A stretch of 64,000 nucleotides of DNA from Alphaproteobacteria bacterium (lineage in GTDB: Bacteria; Pseudomonadota; Alphaproteobacteria; Micropepsales; Micropepsaceae), in assembly GCA_017308475.1 (NCBI GenBank), contig JAFKEU010000004.1, positions 372,001-436,000 of the forward strand, read 5' to 3'. Within the stretch, counting starts at the first letter, position 1. Each line of letters begins with the position of its first letter. A model generated the notes under the pieces. That model saw nothing but the letters and a program-made list of their open reading frames with translations, ran no database searches and was not told where the DNA came from. Made by a program: the position numbers and the translations under genes. Positions 10,387-19,311 of the stretch are shown here, piece after piece.

Positions 10387-12111
10387 ATGAAAATCCTGCC
10401 GCCCGTCTCGATCGAAGCGCGCCGCCTGCTGCCCAGCCGCTGGGACCTGCTGGCGGCGGCGCTGGTGCTGGGATTCCTGGTGGCCTTTGCCGACGCCAGC
10501 CGCTTTCTTGTCCATCCGCTGAGTTCCATCACCGGCCACAGCCTGGTCCTGAACATCTGGGACCTGCCCGGCTATGCCGTCCGCACCGCGCTTCGGATGC
10601 TGATCGCCATGGGCGTCTCGCTGATCTTCACCTTCACCTATGCCACCTGGGCGGCCAAGAATCCCCGGGCCGGGACCCTGCTGGTTCCATTGCTCGATAT
10701 CCTCCAGTCGGTGCCGATCCTCTCCTTTCTTTCCGTGACCATCGTCTGGTTTCTGTCGCTGTCGCCAGGCCGCGTCCTGGGGGCGGAACTGGCCTGCGTC
10801 TTCACGATCTTCACCGGCCAGGCCTGGAACATGGCCTTTTCGTTCTACCAGTCGCTGCGCACCGTACCGGAGGAATTGACCGAGGCGGGCCGGATGTTCG
10901 GCCTTTCGGCCTGGGCCCGCTTCTGGCGGATCGAGGCGCCGTTCGCGCTGCCGCCGCTGGTCTGGAACATGATGATGAGCATGTCGGGCGGCTGGTTCTT
11001 CGTGACCATTTCCGAGGCGATCAGCGTGGGCAAGACCAACATCGCCCTGCCCGGCATCGGCAGCTGGATCGCGGTGGCGATCGCCCAGCGGAACCTGCCG
11101 GCCATCCTGTACGCCATCGGCGCCATGCTGGTGGTGATTCTGGTCTATGACCAGCTGCTGTTCCGCCCGCTGGTCGCCTGGGCCGACCGCTTCCGCGTCG
11201 GCAGCGAGCCGTCCGAGGAGGCCCCCCAGTCCTGGGCGCTTACGGTCTACCGCCGCTCGCGCCTTCTGGACCTGCTGACCACGCCGTTCGAGCAGATGAT
11301 ACGCTGGTCATACCGTTGGCAGCCGCCCAGCTTCGGCATTCGCGCCGCCACCCGTGAGGCGGAAAGCCGTGCAAGCACCATCATCTGGTACGCCATCCTG
11401 TCGGCGCTGGGTCTATATGCCGTCTGGCGCATCTATGCCTTCAGCCATGCCAATCTGAGCTGGGGCGACGCTGCCACCGCCATGGGCCTGGGTTTCATTA
11501 CCCTGGTGCGGGTTCTGGTGCTGATCGCCATCGCCAGCGCGATCTGGACGCCGATCGGAATCTATGTCGGGCTTCGGCCCCACCTGACTGCCATCGTGCA
11601 GCCGGTGGCCCAGTTCCTGGCCGCTTTTCCCGCCAACATCCTGTTCCCGCTGGTGGTATCCCTGATCGTATTCTGGAATCTCAATCCGGACATCTGGCTT
11701 TCGCCCCTGATGGTGCTTGGGACCCAGTGGTACATCCTGTTCAATGTCATCGCCGGGGCCAGCGCCATCCCCCAGGAACTGCGCGACGCCGCCGACAATT
11801 TCGGTGTGCGCAACTGGCTATGGTGGCGAAAGGTCGCGCTGCCCGCGGTGTTTCCCTATTACGTCACCGGGGCCATCACGGCTTCGGGAGGATCGTGGAA
11901 CGCCTCCATCGTGGCGGAGGTAGCAAGCTGGGGCACGCGCACGCTGCATGCGCATGGTTTGGGCGCCTATATCGCCAATGCCGTGGCCCAGGGAGATTTC
12001 CGCAACGTGGTGCTGGGCACGGCGGTCATGAGCTTCTTTGTGGTGGTGGTGAACCGCCTGTTCTGGCGCCCGCTCTACTGGTACGCCGAGCGCAAATTCC
12101 GGCTAACCTGA
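10387..12111 (+). CDS. NitT/TauT-type ABC transporter permease, fused double-domain
   Basis: A 574-residue inner-membrane permease made of two BPD_transp_1-like halves in one chain. Each half has five to six hydrophobic segments and an EAA loop that contacts the ATPase: EELTEAGRMFGLSAWARFWR in the first half and QELRDAADNFGVRNWLWWRK in the second. Family knowledge: NitT/TauT-type transporters usually use two separate identical permeases, while a fused permease paired with an AAA-associated ATPase is a recognised variant. The ATPase gene follows after 55 bases. No periplasmic binding protein is encoded nearby, so the substrate is unknown. Confidence 0.88.
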   Translation: MKILPPVSIEARRLLPSRWDLLAAALVLGFLVAFADASRFLVHPLSSITGHSLVLNIWDLPGYAVRTALRMLIAMGVSLIFTFTYATWAAKNPRAGTLLVPLLDILQSVPILSFLSVTIVWFLSLSPGRVLGAELACVFTIFTGQAWNMAFSFYQSLRTVPEELTEAGRMFGLSAWARFWRIEAPFALPPLVWNMMMSMSGGWFFVTISEAISVGKTNIALPGIGSWIAVAIAQRNLPAILYAIGAMLVVILVYDQLLFRPLVAWADRFRVGSEPSEEAPQSWALTVYRRSRLLDLLTTPFEQMIRWSYRWQPPSFGIRAATREAESRASTIIWYAILSALGLYAVWRIYAFSHANLSWGDAATAMGLGFITLVRVLVLIAIASAIWTPIGIYVGLRPHLTAIVQPVAQFLAAFPANILFPLVVSLIVFWNLNPDIWLSPLMVLGTQWYILFNVIAGASAIPQELRDAADNFGVRNWLWWRKVALPAVFPYYVTGAITASGGSWNASIVAEVASWGTRTLHAHGLGAYIANAVAQGDFRNVVLGTAVMSFFVVVVNRLFWRPLYWYAERKFRLT

Positions 12112-12126
12112 TTCATTGGTCGCGCG

Positions 12127-12146
12127 GCGAACCCTTTAGGGTTCGC
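12127..12146 (+). promoter_or_regulatory. Hairpin between permease and ATPase genes
   Basis: An 8-bp inverted repeat GCGAACCC-TTTA-GGGTTCGC lies between the two transporter genes, about 20 bases before the ATPase start and upstream of its GGGAGGA ribosome site. No T-run follows, so it is more likely an mRNA-stability or differential-expression element than a terminator. Confidence 0.45.
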
Positions 12147-12166
12147 GGTCATACCGGGAGGACATC

Positions 12167-13459
12167 ATGGCTGACCTGCTGAATGTCGAACATGTGCGGC
12201 GCACCTTCCCGCGCGGCAGCGGCGACGAGCTTCTGGTACTGGACGACGTCAACCTCACTCTGCGCGAAGGCGAGATCGTGGGACTGCTGGGCCGGTCGGG
12301 TTCGGGCAAGTCCACGCTCCTGCGGCTGATCGCGGGCCTGGCCCGACCCCAGGGCGGCACACTGACCTATTTGGGGGCACCTATCGAAGGTCCGGCGCGG
12401 GGCGTGGCCATGGTCTTCCAGAGCTTCGCCCTGTTTCCCTGGCTGACGGTGCTGGAGAATGTCCAGCTGGGGCTGGAGGCGCAGGGCCTTCCGTTGCAGG
12501 ACATCCGCACCCGGTCACTGGCCGCCATCGATCTGATCGGCCTTGACGGCTATGAGAGCGCCTATCCGCGCGAGCTTTCCGGCGGCATGCGCCAACGGGT
12601 GGGATTTGCCCGCGCCATGGTGGTTCATCCCAACATCCTGCTGATGGACGAACCGTTCAGCGCGCTGGACGTGCTGACCGCCGAAAATCTGCGCACCGAC
12701 CTGATAGAATTGTGGGACAAGCGGCAACTCCCCATCAAGGGCATCATCCTGGTCACGCACAATATCGAGGAAGCCGTGCAGATGTGCGACCGCGTGCTGA
12801 TGTTCTCGTCCAACCCGGGCCGCGTGGCATCGGAACTGAAGATCGACCTGCCACAGCCGCGCGACCGCACCAGCCCGGCTTTTGAGGATTATGTCGACCG
12901 CATCTATGTCGAGATGACCGCCCGGCGGGTGGAACGCTTGCGCGCCGCGCAGATGGTGGGACCGCAGGGCATCGGCATGCCGCTGACCCATGTTTCGCCC
13001 AACCAGATTTCCGGCCTGATCGAGGCGCTGGCCGCGCCACCCTATGGCGGCAAGGCCGACTTGCCGGACGTGGCCTATGAACAGGAACTGGAAGTCGATG
13101 AGCTGTTTCCGGTCGCCGAAGCGATGCAGCTTCTCAGGCTGGCCGAGGTGGAAGGCGGCGACATAAAGCTGACCCATATGGGCAAGCGCTTCGCCGATGC
13201 CGAATTGAACGAGCGCAAGGAAATATTCTCGCGTGCCCTGCAGAGCTATGTGCCGCTGGCCGCGCACATCAAGAAGGTGCTGGACGAGCGCGCCAGCCAT
13301 TCGGCGCCCAGAGCCCGCTTCCTGGACGAACTCGAAGACCATATGGCCGAAGATGCCGCGGAAGAAACATTGAAGACGGTGGTGTCATGGGCCCGCTTCA
13401 GCGAGCTGTTCTCCTATAATGACGATGCGGAGGTCTTCAGCCTCGAGAATCCGACCTAG
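12167..13459 (+). CDS. ABC transporter ATP-binding protein with AAA-associated C-terminal domain
   Basis: The 430-residue ATPase has an N-terminal nucleotide-binding domain with Walker A GRSGSGKST (42-50), Q-loop VFQSFALFPW, signature LSGGMRQR and Walker B ILLMDEPFSALD. Beyond about residue 260 comes an extra alpha-helical domain of the type annotated as AAA-associated C-terminal (GLIEALAAPPYGGKADLPDVA and following). Family knowledge: this domain follows NitT/TauT-like ATPases and may be regulatory. The start is ATG at 12167 with GGGAGGA before it. It pairs with the fused permease upstream. Confidence 0.9.
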   Translation: MADLLNVEHVRRTFPRGSGDELLVLDDVNLTLREGEIVGLLGRSGSGKSTLLRLIAGLARPQGGTLTYLGAPIEGPARGVAMVFQSFALFPWLTVLENVQLGLEAQGLPLQDIRTRSLAAIDLIGLDGYESAYPRELSGGMRQRVGFARAMVVHPNILLMDEPFSALDVLTAENLRTDLIELWDKRQLPIKGIILVTHNIEEAVQMCDRVLMFSSNPGRVASELKIDLPQPRDRTSPAFEDYVDRIYVEMTARRVERLRAAQMVGPQGIGMPLTHVSPNQISGLIEALAAPPYGGKADLPDVAYEQELEVDELFPVAEAMQLLRLAEVEGGDIKLTHMGKRFADAELNERKEIFSRALQSYVPLAAHIKKVLDERASHSAPRARFLDELEDHMAEDAAEETLKTVVSWARFSELFSYNDDAEVFSLENPT

Positions 13460-13470
13460 AGGGTTATCAT

Positions 13471-14679
13471 TCAGGCCGAGAGCGCCGTCGCGCGGCGCAC
13501 CGTGCGCGAATTTGGCAGGTATACGCGCACTGCCGTGCCGACATTGGGTGCGCTTTCGATCTTCAGCACGCCGTCGTGGCATTCCACCAACGACTTGACC
13601 AGCGCCAGGCCAAGGCCGGTGCCTTCCTTGTGACGCGCCAGCGGGGAAGCAATCTGGCGGAACGGTTCCAGCGCGATCGGGATCTGTTCCGGCGCCATGC
13701 CGACCCCGGTGTCGCGTACCTCCACCACGAACTGTCCGTCGGGCTGGAAGCGGGCACCGACATGCACCGCCCCGCCCTGGGGCGTGAACTTGATGGCGTT
13801 GGAACACAGGTTCAGCAGTATCTGCTTGAACCGCAGCCGGTCAGCCATGAGATTGGGCAGTCCCGGCGCCAGATCGCAGGTAAGGCGCAACCCCGCATCG
13901 CGCGCCTTTTCACGGGTCAGCCGCAGGCATTCGCCGATCACGTCGGCGGGCATGATCTCCTCGCAATGCAGTTCGAAACGCCCCGCCTCGGCCTTGGAAA
14001 GGTCGAGGATGTCGTTGATCAGTGCCAGCAGGTGGCGGCCCGCGCCATGCACGTCGCGCGCATATTCCTTGTAGCGGGCATTGCCCAGGGCGCCGAACAT
14101 CTCCGTGTGCAGCACTTCGGAAAAGCCGATGATGGCGTTCAGGGGAGTGCGCAGCTCATGGCTCATCAGGGCCAGGAAGTCGCTCTTGGCCTTGTTGGCC
14201 GTGGTTTCGGCGGTCAGCGCGCGGGAAAGTTCGGCCTCGCGCTCCTGCAGGAGGCGTACCTTGGCGGTCAGCAGGGCCTCCCCGGTCCCTACCCCCAGAT
14301 AGCGGCCGTTCCGGGTGACCACGAAACACTCTATCAGCGCGTCGGGGTTTTCCTCCAGAAGGATGCTTCCCAGGCCCGCGATGGGCATCTCGCTGTCCAC
14401 CACCAGCGGGCGGGGGTTGGCCAGCTTCAGGATCGACTTGCGGCTGAACAGTTCGGGGGAATATTGCCGCGCATAGCGGGCAAAGAAGATGAAGCGGTTG
14501 ACCAGCCCCAGCACCGCGCCGGTAGCGCTGTCCAGAATGGCGATGGCCGGGATTTCGGGGTGGTCGAGGAACCAGTCGAACACCTCGCCGCAGTTGGTTT
14601 CCTGCGCGAATGCCGGGGTGCGCGCCGCCAGCAGTCCAGCCGTCAGATGGACATCTGCGGCCCTTGTCGTATCGCCCAT
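13471..14679 (-). CDS. Sensor histidine kinase with N-terminal CBS-like sensory region
   Basis: A 402-residue kinase without a membrane helix. Residues about 28-140 resemble the CBS-pair-like sensory region found before GGDEF or kinase modules (FARYARQYSPELFSRKSI, then CFVVTRNGRYLGVGTGEALL). A short coiled coil leads to the dimerisation domain with the phospho-acceptor His174 in SHELRTPLNAIIGFSEVL. The ATPase domain has an N box (LNLCSNAIKF), G1 (DTGVGM), F (EPFRQI) and G2 (GTGLGLALVKS). No response regulator is adjacent. It converges on the transporter ATPase with an 11-base gap. The signal is unknown. Confidence 0.88.
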   Translation of the reverse strand: MGDTTRAADVHLTAGLLAARTPAFAQETNCGEVFDWFLDHPEIPAIAILDSATGAVLGLVNRFIFFARYARQYSPELFSRKSILKLANPRPLVVDSEMPIAGLGSILLEENPDALIECFVVTRNGRYLGVGTGEALLTAKVRLLQEREAELSRALTAETTANKAKSDFLALMSHELRTPLNAIIGFSEVLHTEMFGALGNARYKEYARDVHGAGRHLLALINDILDLSKAEAGRFELHCEEIMPADVIGECLRLTREKARDAGLRLTCDLAPGLPNLMADRLRFKQILLNLCSNAIKFTPQGGAVHVGARFQPDGQFVVEVRDTGVGMAPEQIPIALEPFRQIASPLARHKEGTGLGLALVKSLVECHDGVLKIESAPNVGTAVRVYLPNSRTVRRATALSA

Positions 14680-14781
14680 GGTACTGCCCGGGTGCCCCGC
14701 CTGTTGACGGCGGAAAGCTAGGCAAGACCAATGGATCGGCGGTTAATTGCTGCCCATCGGAATGTGAATTTATGCTGATGG

Positions 14782-15978
14782 TTATGTGACGGCACGGGGA
14801 TGGATGGCCGCCGCCGCCCTGGCGGCGCGGGCGCGTGCCTGGTCGGTATCGCTTCCCCGGGCCAGCGCCACCCCCATGCGGCGCTTGACGAAGCTTTGCG
14901 GCTTGCCGAACAGGCGCAGTTCGCTGTGCGGCACGGCCAGCGCCTCGGCCACGCCGTCGAATTTCAGCGCGCCGGCTTCCACGCCGCCATAGATCACCGC
15001 CGAGGCGCCGGGCGCGCACATGTCGCAATTCACCGGCAGGCCGAGGATGGCGCGGGCATGCAGGGCGAATTCGCTCTGATACTGGCTGATCAGCGTGACA
15101 AGACCGGTATCGTGCGGGCGAGGGCTGACTTCGGAGAACCAGACCTCTTCGCCCTTCACGAACAGTTCGACGCCGAATATGCCGCGCCCGCCCAGCGCGC
15201 CGGTGACCGCGCCCGCCATCTCGCGGGCCTTCGCGCGCGCCGCCTCGCCCATCGCCTGGGGCTGCCAGGATTCGACATAGTCGCCCTCCTTCTGCACATG
15301 GCCGATGGGTTCGCAGAAATGGGTGCCGTCGACGGAGCGCACGGTAAGCTGGGTGATCTCGAAGTCGAAACGGACCTCGCCTTCCACGATCACCCGCGCC
15401 TCGCGCACGCGCCCCGCTTCAAGCGCCTTTTGCCAGGCGGGACCGATGTCGTCGGGCGATTTCAGCCGCGACTGGCCCTTGCCGGAGGACGACATCACCG
15501 GCTTGACGAAACAGGGATAGCCGATGCGGACGGTAGCCGCCTGCAATTCCTCCAGCGAGGAGGCAAAGGCGTAAGGCGAGGTGGGCAGGCCCAGCTCCTC
15601 GGCCGCCAGGCGGCGGATGCGTTCGCGGTTCATGGTGATGTGGGCGGCGCGCGCGGTGGGAATGACCGTGGCAAGCCCCGCCTTTTCGATCTCCAGCAGT
15701 TCGGCGGTGGCCAGGGCCTCGATCTCCGGCACGATGATGTGCGGGCGTTCGGCCTGGACCACCGCACGCAACGCCGATGCGTCGGTCATGTCGATCACGT
15801 GGGCGCGATGGGCCACCTGCTGGGCGGGCGCATCGCCATAGCGGTCGACGGCGATGGTTTCCACCCCCAGGCGCTGAAGCTCGATCACCACTTCCTTGCC
15901 CAGTTCGCCCGCGCCCAGCAGCATCACCTTGATCGCCGCCGGCGACAATGGCGTGCCCAATGTCACCGCATCGCTCAC
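14782..15978 (-). CDS. purT: Formate-dependent phosphoribosylglycinamide formyltransferase
   Basis: PurT uses formate and ATP to formylate GAR in purine synthesis, by-passing 10-formyl-tetrahydrofolate. The 398-residue length is normal. The N-terminal domain starts with [24 protein letters not shown]; the ATP-grasp domain has [14 protein letters not shown] and [25 protein letters not shown]. The start is the GTG at 15978, overlapping the preceding stop as GTGA. It is the last gene of an operon with an M28 peptidase and a GFA-family protein. Confidence 0.95.
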   Translation of the reverse strand: MSDAVTLGTPLSPAAIKVMLLGAGELGKEVVIELQRLGVETIAVDRYGDAPAQQVAHRAHVIDMTDASALRAVVQAERPHIIVPEIEALATAELLEIEKAGLATVIPTARAAHITMNRERIRRLAAEELGLPTSPYAFASSLEELQAATVRIGYPCFVKPVMSSSGKGQSRLKSPDDIGPAWQKALEAGRVREARVIVEGEVRFDFEITQLTVRSVDGTHFCEPIGHVQKEGDYVESWQPQAMGEAARAKAREMAGAVTGALGGRGIFGVELFVKGEEVWFSEVSPRPHDTGLVTLISQYQSEFALHARAILGLPVNCDMCAPGASAVIYGGVEAGALKFDGVAEALAVPHSELRLFGKPQSFVKRRMGVALARGSDTDQARARAARAAAAIHPRAVT

Positions 15979-16448
15979 GCATCGTCTCCATAGAGCGCCT
16001 GGAAAGCGGCGATCTGGTCGTCGCGCGGCGGCTGCCCATGAAACCGCGTCGCGTCGCTGTGAAAGATGGCGGCGGGCGAGGCCCGTTCGACCCAGATCTC
16101 GCTGGCCGGCACCACCCAGGAAGGATCGTCCAGCGTGCCGGCCGCCAGGGTGACGATCGGAAAGGACAGCGGCTCGTGCCACAGCCGCGTGCCGCAGGTG
16201 GCGCAGCGCACCACATCGCTCTGGCGGCCGCTCTCGCCGGTGCGGCGATAGCGCTGCACCTCGCCCGAAAGGTGATGGAACCGGTCGCGCGGGGCGGTGA
16301 TCACCAGAAGATTGGTGCCGCCCGACAGTTTCTTGCAGGCGTCGCAATGGCAGGCGGTCATGGTCGCCGGCCGCGCATCAAGGCGGTAGCGCACATGCCC
16401 ACACAGGCAGCCGCCTTCATAGGGGGGATCGGGGATGGGAAGTCTCAT
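15975..16448 (-). CDS. GFA/CENP-V family zinc-binding protein
   Basis: The 157-residue protein has the beta-sandwich zinc fold of the GFA (glutathione-dependent formaldehyde-activating)/CENP-V family, with cysteine motifs [16 protein letters not shown] and CATCGTRLW. Family knowledge: Gfa accelerates the formaldehyde-glutathione adduct reaction, but most family members have unknown roles. It overlaps the upstream peptidase by ATGA and the downstream purT by GTGA. Inference: sharing an operon with a formate-using enzyme is suggestive of C1 metabolism, but not proof. Confidence 0.88.
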   Translation of the reverse strand: MRLPIPDPPYEGGCLCGHVRYRLDARPATMTACHCDACKKLSGGTNLLVITAPRDRFHHLSGEVQRYRRTGESGRQSDVVRCATCGTRLWHEPLSFPIVTLAAGTLDDPSWVVPASEIWVERASPAAIFHSDATRFHGQPPRDDQIAAFQALYGDDA

Positions 16449-17806
16449 TTCATGCCCTTCCGAAAATCCGCCGCGCTGTCGGCCAGCATGTCCAGCGTCG
16501 CCGCCCAGGCGGCCACATTCTGGCGCAACTGGGCGGGATCGACGACCGCCAGCGTGTCGTCGGCGGAGTGATGATAGTCGAAATAGCGGCTGGCATCCTG
16601 GTTCAGCGCCAGCACCGGCACGCCCGCGGCATGGATATTCTCCACGTCCGAGCCGCCGTCCTCGGCCGGAACCGTGGAGGGGATCACCTTCAGCGGCGCC
16701 AGGATGGCGCGCAACGGCTTGATGTCGTCATTGTCCCAGGCGCCGGCGGGCAGCTGGAGGCTGAAGACGCGGTCGGCGCCCAGGTCGCTTTCGCCGGCAA
16801 TAGCGATGCTGGAAAGCTCGTTCTTGTGCGCTTCCAGATAGGCCGCGCCGGAGCCGCCGGTTTCCTCCGAGCCCCACATCACCACGCGGATGGTGCGTTT
16901 GGGATGCTCGACCAGCCTGGCGGCGGCCAGCGTGATGGCGATTCCCGCTGCATCGTCGATGGCGCCGGTGCCGGGGTCCCAGGAATCCAGATGGCCGCCG
17001 ATCACGATCGCGCCCGCGCCCGGGTCGCTGCCGGGGATTTCGCCGACCACATTCCAGGCGGTGGTGTCGACGAAGCGCGATTGCAGGTTCAGATGCACGC
17101 GGACCGGACCGCTTTTCGCCAGATACGCGATGGCGTCCGCGTCGGGCACGCCGATCGCGGCGGCCGGAATGGGTTTTTCGCCCGGAGCCCAAGGCTGCAT
17201 CGCCCCGGCATGGGGCGAACGGTTGGAGGCGGTGGAGATGGAGCGCACCAGATAGGCGATGGCGCCATGCTTCGCCGCTTCATGGGCGGCGGAGCGGGCG
17301 GCGACGGCGGTGCCATAGCCGGTGATGTCCTGGGTGCGGGTCATCGGCTGGTTCACCAGCACGATCTTGCCGGTGCAGCAGTCCGCCGGCGCGTTCTGCA
17401 GATCGGCCAGGCTGGGAAACACCAGGACCTCGCCGGTCATGCCGCCCGACGGCGTCGGCACGCTGAGCCCCAGCCCGATCAGCGCCAGCTTGTGGGGATA
17501 GGGCGTGAGGATTTCGCCGGATTCGGCCCCCCGCAACCAGGCGTGCTTGGCGAAGGGTTCCAGATGGATGTTGGAAAAGCCCATGGCCTTGAATTCGGCC
17601 AGGCCCCAGTCGCGGGCACGGGCTGCCGCATCGCTGCCGGCGGGACGCGGGCCGATCTCGCTGGTCAGGGATTGCACGATGTTCCAGGCGGTGTCGTCGG
17701 CCAGGGCGCGGTCGCGCGCACGGATGGCGGCGGCGGGATCGGCGAAAGCCGGCAGGGTGAAGGCGGCCAGCAGAAGGCCGGTGGCGAAGATGCGATGCGG
17801 TGTCAT
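16445..17806 (-). CDS. M28 family zinc aminopeptidase, exported
   Basis: A 453-residue exported peptidase. The start is the ATG at 17806, which gives a clean signal peptide (MTPHRIFATGLLLAAFTLPAFA). A PA-domain-like insert lies in the middle (GKIVLVNQP region), followed by the M28 catalytic core: first zinc ligand in GGHLDSWDPG, bridging Asp in GAIDDAAG, the Glu pair in GSEETGG, Asp in ESDLGAD, and a late His in YFDYHHSADD. Family knowledge: such enzymes trim N-terminal residues from peptides in the periplasm or outside the cell. First gene of the operon with the GFA protein and purT. Confidence 0.9.
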   Translation of the reverse strand: MTPHRIFATGLLLAAFTLPAFADPAAAIRARDRALADDTAWNIVQSLTSEIGPRPAGSDAAARARDWGLAEFKAMGFSNIHLEPFAKHAWLRGAESGEILTPYPHKLALIGLGLSVPTPSGGMTGEVLVFPSLADLQNAPADCCTGKIVLVNQPMTRTQDITGYGTAVAARSAAHEAAKHGAIAYLVRSISTASNRSPHAGAMQPWAPGEKPIPAAAIGVPDADAIAYLAKSGPVRVHLNLQSRFVDTTAWNVVGEIPGSDPGAGAIVIGGHLDSWDPGTGAIDDAAGIAITLAAARLVEHPKRTIRVVMWGSEETGGSGAAYLEAHKNELSSIAIAGESDLGADRVFSLQLPAGAWDNDDIKPLRAILAPLKVIPSTVPAEDGGSDVENIHAAGVPVLALNQDASRYFDYHHSADDTLAVVDPAQLRQNVAAWAATLDMLADSAADFRKGMK

Positions 17807-17944
17807 GCGACTCTCTCGTGGACAGCAGGCGGAGAGTGACAGCTTCGGCAATAAAATTGTGCGGGGAAAATTTGCATACCCCTCCCCCCGGCCCCGGAAG
17901 GGAAAGCATGGCGCATCAGACGGTTGGAGGATGGCGCGGCGGGC

Positions 17945-18073
17945 GTATCCACACATGCTATCCACACGGCCAGCGAGAGCGTGTTGGACAGGCGGTGGAA
18001 AGGCGGAACCGGCGCGCGCATCGTCATCGGCGCCAGTTTAGCGGATGCGCGCAACACCGCCAGTGTGGATAGC
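17945..18073. repeat. Intergenic element with three TATCCACA boxes
   Basis: GTATCCACAC (17945-17954), GCTATCCACAC (17957-17967) and the inverted copy GTGTGGATAGC (18063-18073) lie within 130 bases between the M28 peptidase and SnoaL-like genes. Each matches the DnaA-box core TATCCACA with one mismatch at the first position of TTATCCACA. The stretch between them (17994-18011) matches 870-888. Whether this is a DnaA-binding cluster or a diverged intergenic repeat cannot be decided here. Confidence 0.45.
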
Positions 18074-18078
18074 AGAGG

Positions 18079-18489
18079 TCATTTTGGTTCAAGTTGGGAT
18101 ATGAGCCCATATATGTCGCCAAGCACCCACACTTTTGAGATTCGTTCCCCGTTGAATTCAAAGACAGCGGCACCGGCATATTGGATGCGCCGCCCGGTAG
18201 GCGCGATGCCGAAGACTTCACCGCGATGGGTCCCCCGGAAGGTAAGCCTGGCAAACGCCTTGTCGCCTTCGGAAATGACCTCCTCGATCTCATTGGAGAA
18301 ATCCGGAAAAGCGCGCTGGATGAAATCGACATATTCGCCGAATTCGGCACGGCCATTCTTGTATTGCCCGAGCGAGCCTCGAAACTGCAAATCCTCGGCA
18401 AGAATTTCCGGAATGGCCGTCTTGTCGAAGCGATTCCACATCTCCCAATAAAAGCGCTGAATCAATTGACGGTTTCGATTATCATCCAT
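18079..18489 (-). CDS. SnoaL-like / ester-cyclase family protein
   Basis: A 136-residue protein with the cone-shaped alpha+beta barrel pattern of the SnoaL/NTF2-like family: N-terminal helix RQLIQRFYWEMWNRFD, EILAEDLQFRGSLGQYKNG, the FIQRAFPDFSNEIEEVISEGDKAF segment and a conserved C-terminal strand pair (ISKVWVLGDIYGLISQL). Family knowledge: members include polyketide cyclases and many uncharacterised ester cyclase-like proteins. Less GC-rich than neighbours. It is transcribed divergently from a cupin gene 89 bases away. Substrate unknown. Confidence 0.8.
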   Translation of the reverse strand: MDDNRNRQLIQRFYWEMWNRFDKTAIPEILAEDLQFRGSLGQYKNGRAEFGEYVDFIQRAFPDFSNEIEEVISEGDKAFARLTFRGTHRGEVFGIAPTGRRIQYAGAAVFEFNGERISKVWVLGDIYGLISQLEPK

Positions 18490-18578
18490 CGCGCGCTGCC
18501 TTCGATCTGCGGCCTAACATGGCTGCAGTGTACGACAGGTCCCAGGCGCAGCAGGCGCGTAAAAAATTGGGGGCGATC

Positions 18579-18947
18579 ATGCCGAAAACGACAGTTACCT
18601 ACTGGAATGCCATGCATCCAGAAAACGCGGGACGCTGGCAACCGGTCAAGGGACTGGAGGGACTTGCAGACGAGTTGACCTTGAGCGTTGACGAAAAGTC
18701 AGGCGAATACACGCGGCTGACGAAATTCCATCCGAACACGAACACCACACCTTTCGGCGGCAAAAGCCACCTCTATCCGGAAGAGATATTCGTCGTGAGC
18801 GGCCGGCTGTACGACGAGGCTTTCGGCATGTGGCTGGAAACCGGGCACTATGCCAGCAGGCCTCCTGGCGAGGTGCACGGCCCTTTCAAGACAGATATTG
18901 GCTGCGTGGTGCTGGAAGTGTCGTTTCCCAACAAAAAGGCAGTGTGA
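18579..18947 (+). CDS. Cupin-fold protein
   Basis: A 122-residue single-domain cupin related to the ChrR-type or acetylacetone-dioxygenase-like group. The metal-site pattern is partly visible: HLYPEEIFVVSGRLYDEAFG supplies one His and the Glu pair, and PGEVHGPF supplies the second motif His. The start at ATG 18579 follows TTGGGGGCGATC; an ATG at 18519 without a ribosome site is the alternative. Divergent from the SnoaL-like gene, with the same lower G+C. The small-molecule role is not identified. Confidence 0.75.
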   Translation: MPKTTVTYWNAMHPENAGRWQPVKGLEGLADELTLSVDEKSGEYTRLTKFHPNTNTTPFGGKSHLYPEEIFVVSGRLYDEAFGMWLETGHYASRPPGEVHGPFKTDIGCVVLEVSFPNKKAV

Positions 18948-18991
18948 GTTCTGGACGCCGCCAGTGCGATAGATAGGCGTCACGTCTCGTC

Positions 18992-19022
18992 AAGCAAAAG
19001 GCCCGGCGCATCGCACCGGGCC
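18992..19022 (-). terminator. Rho-independent terminator facing away from ilvC
   Basis: On the minus strand the stem GGCCCGG/CCGGGCC with a 9-base loop is followed by TTTTGCTT. It is about 320 bases beyond the ilvC stop and just past the convergent cupin gene, so it is a good final stop for ilvBNC transcripts. Confidence 0.6.
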
Positions 19023-19149
19023 CTGTGTAGTCTGGATCCCCACCGGCCGCTCGTTCAAGCTCGCGGCGTTCAACGCTCAAATCTATCCACTGGATCGATT
19101 TGCCCGGCCGGTGGCCGGTCGCGCTTCACCCCTCGCCGCTGGTCGCGGC

Positions 19150-19260
19150 TCGCCGGGGATGACACGTGGTTTCAGGCGCGCAGCATTTTGGGACGTGGGC
19201 AGGGTCGCCTAGCGGCAGCGTAGGCGACGCGCGAGTGTCGCTCACGGCCCACCGCCCTCG
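19150..19260. repeat. Dispersed intergenic repeat, copy 1
   Basis: This lies in the 392-base gene-free interval between the cupin gene and ilvC. The order GGGGATGACA, about 25 bases, GCATTTTGGG, GGCAGG, then AGCGTA-GCGACG and CTCACGGCCCACCGCCCTCG matches a block at 35354-35475 with scattered changes. A CGTAGGCGACG-like centre can fold on itself. No ORF in the interval looks real. Confidence 0.5.
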
Positions 19261-19311
19261 CCCGCTTGCGCGGGCTCGAAGCGGGGCCAGCTTTTTTAAT
19301 TCGCGTCGCTC

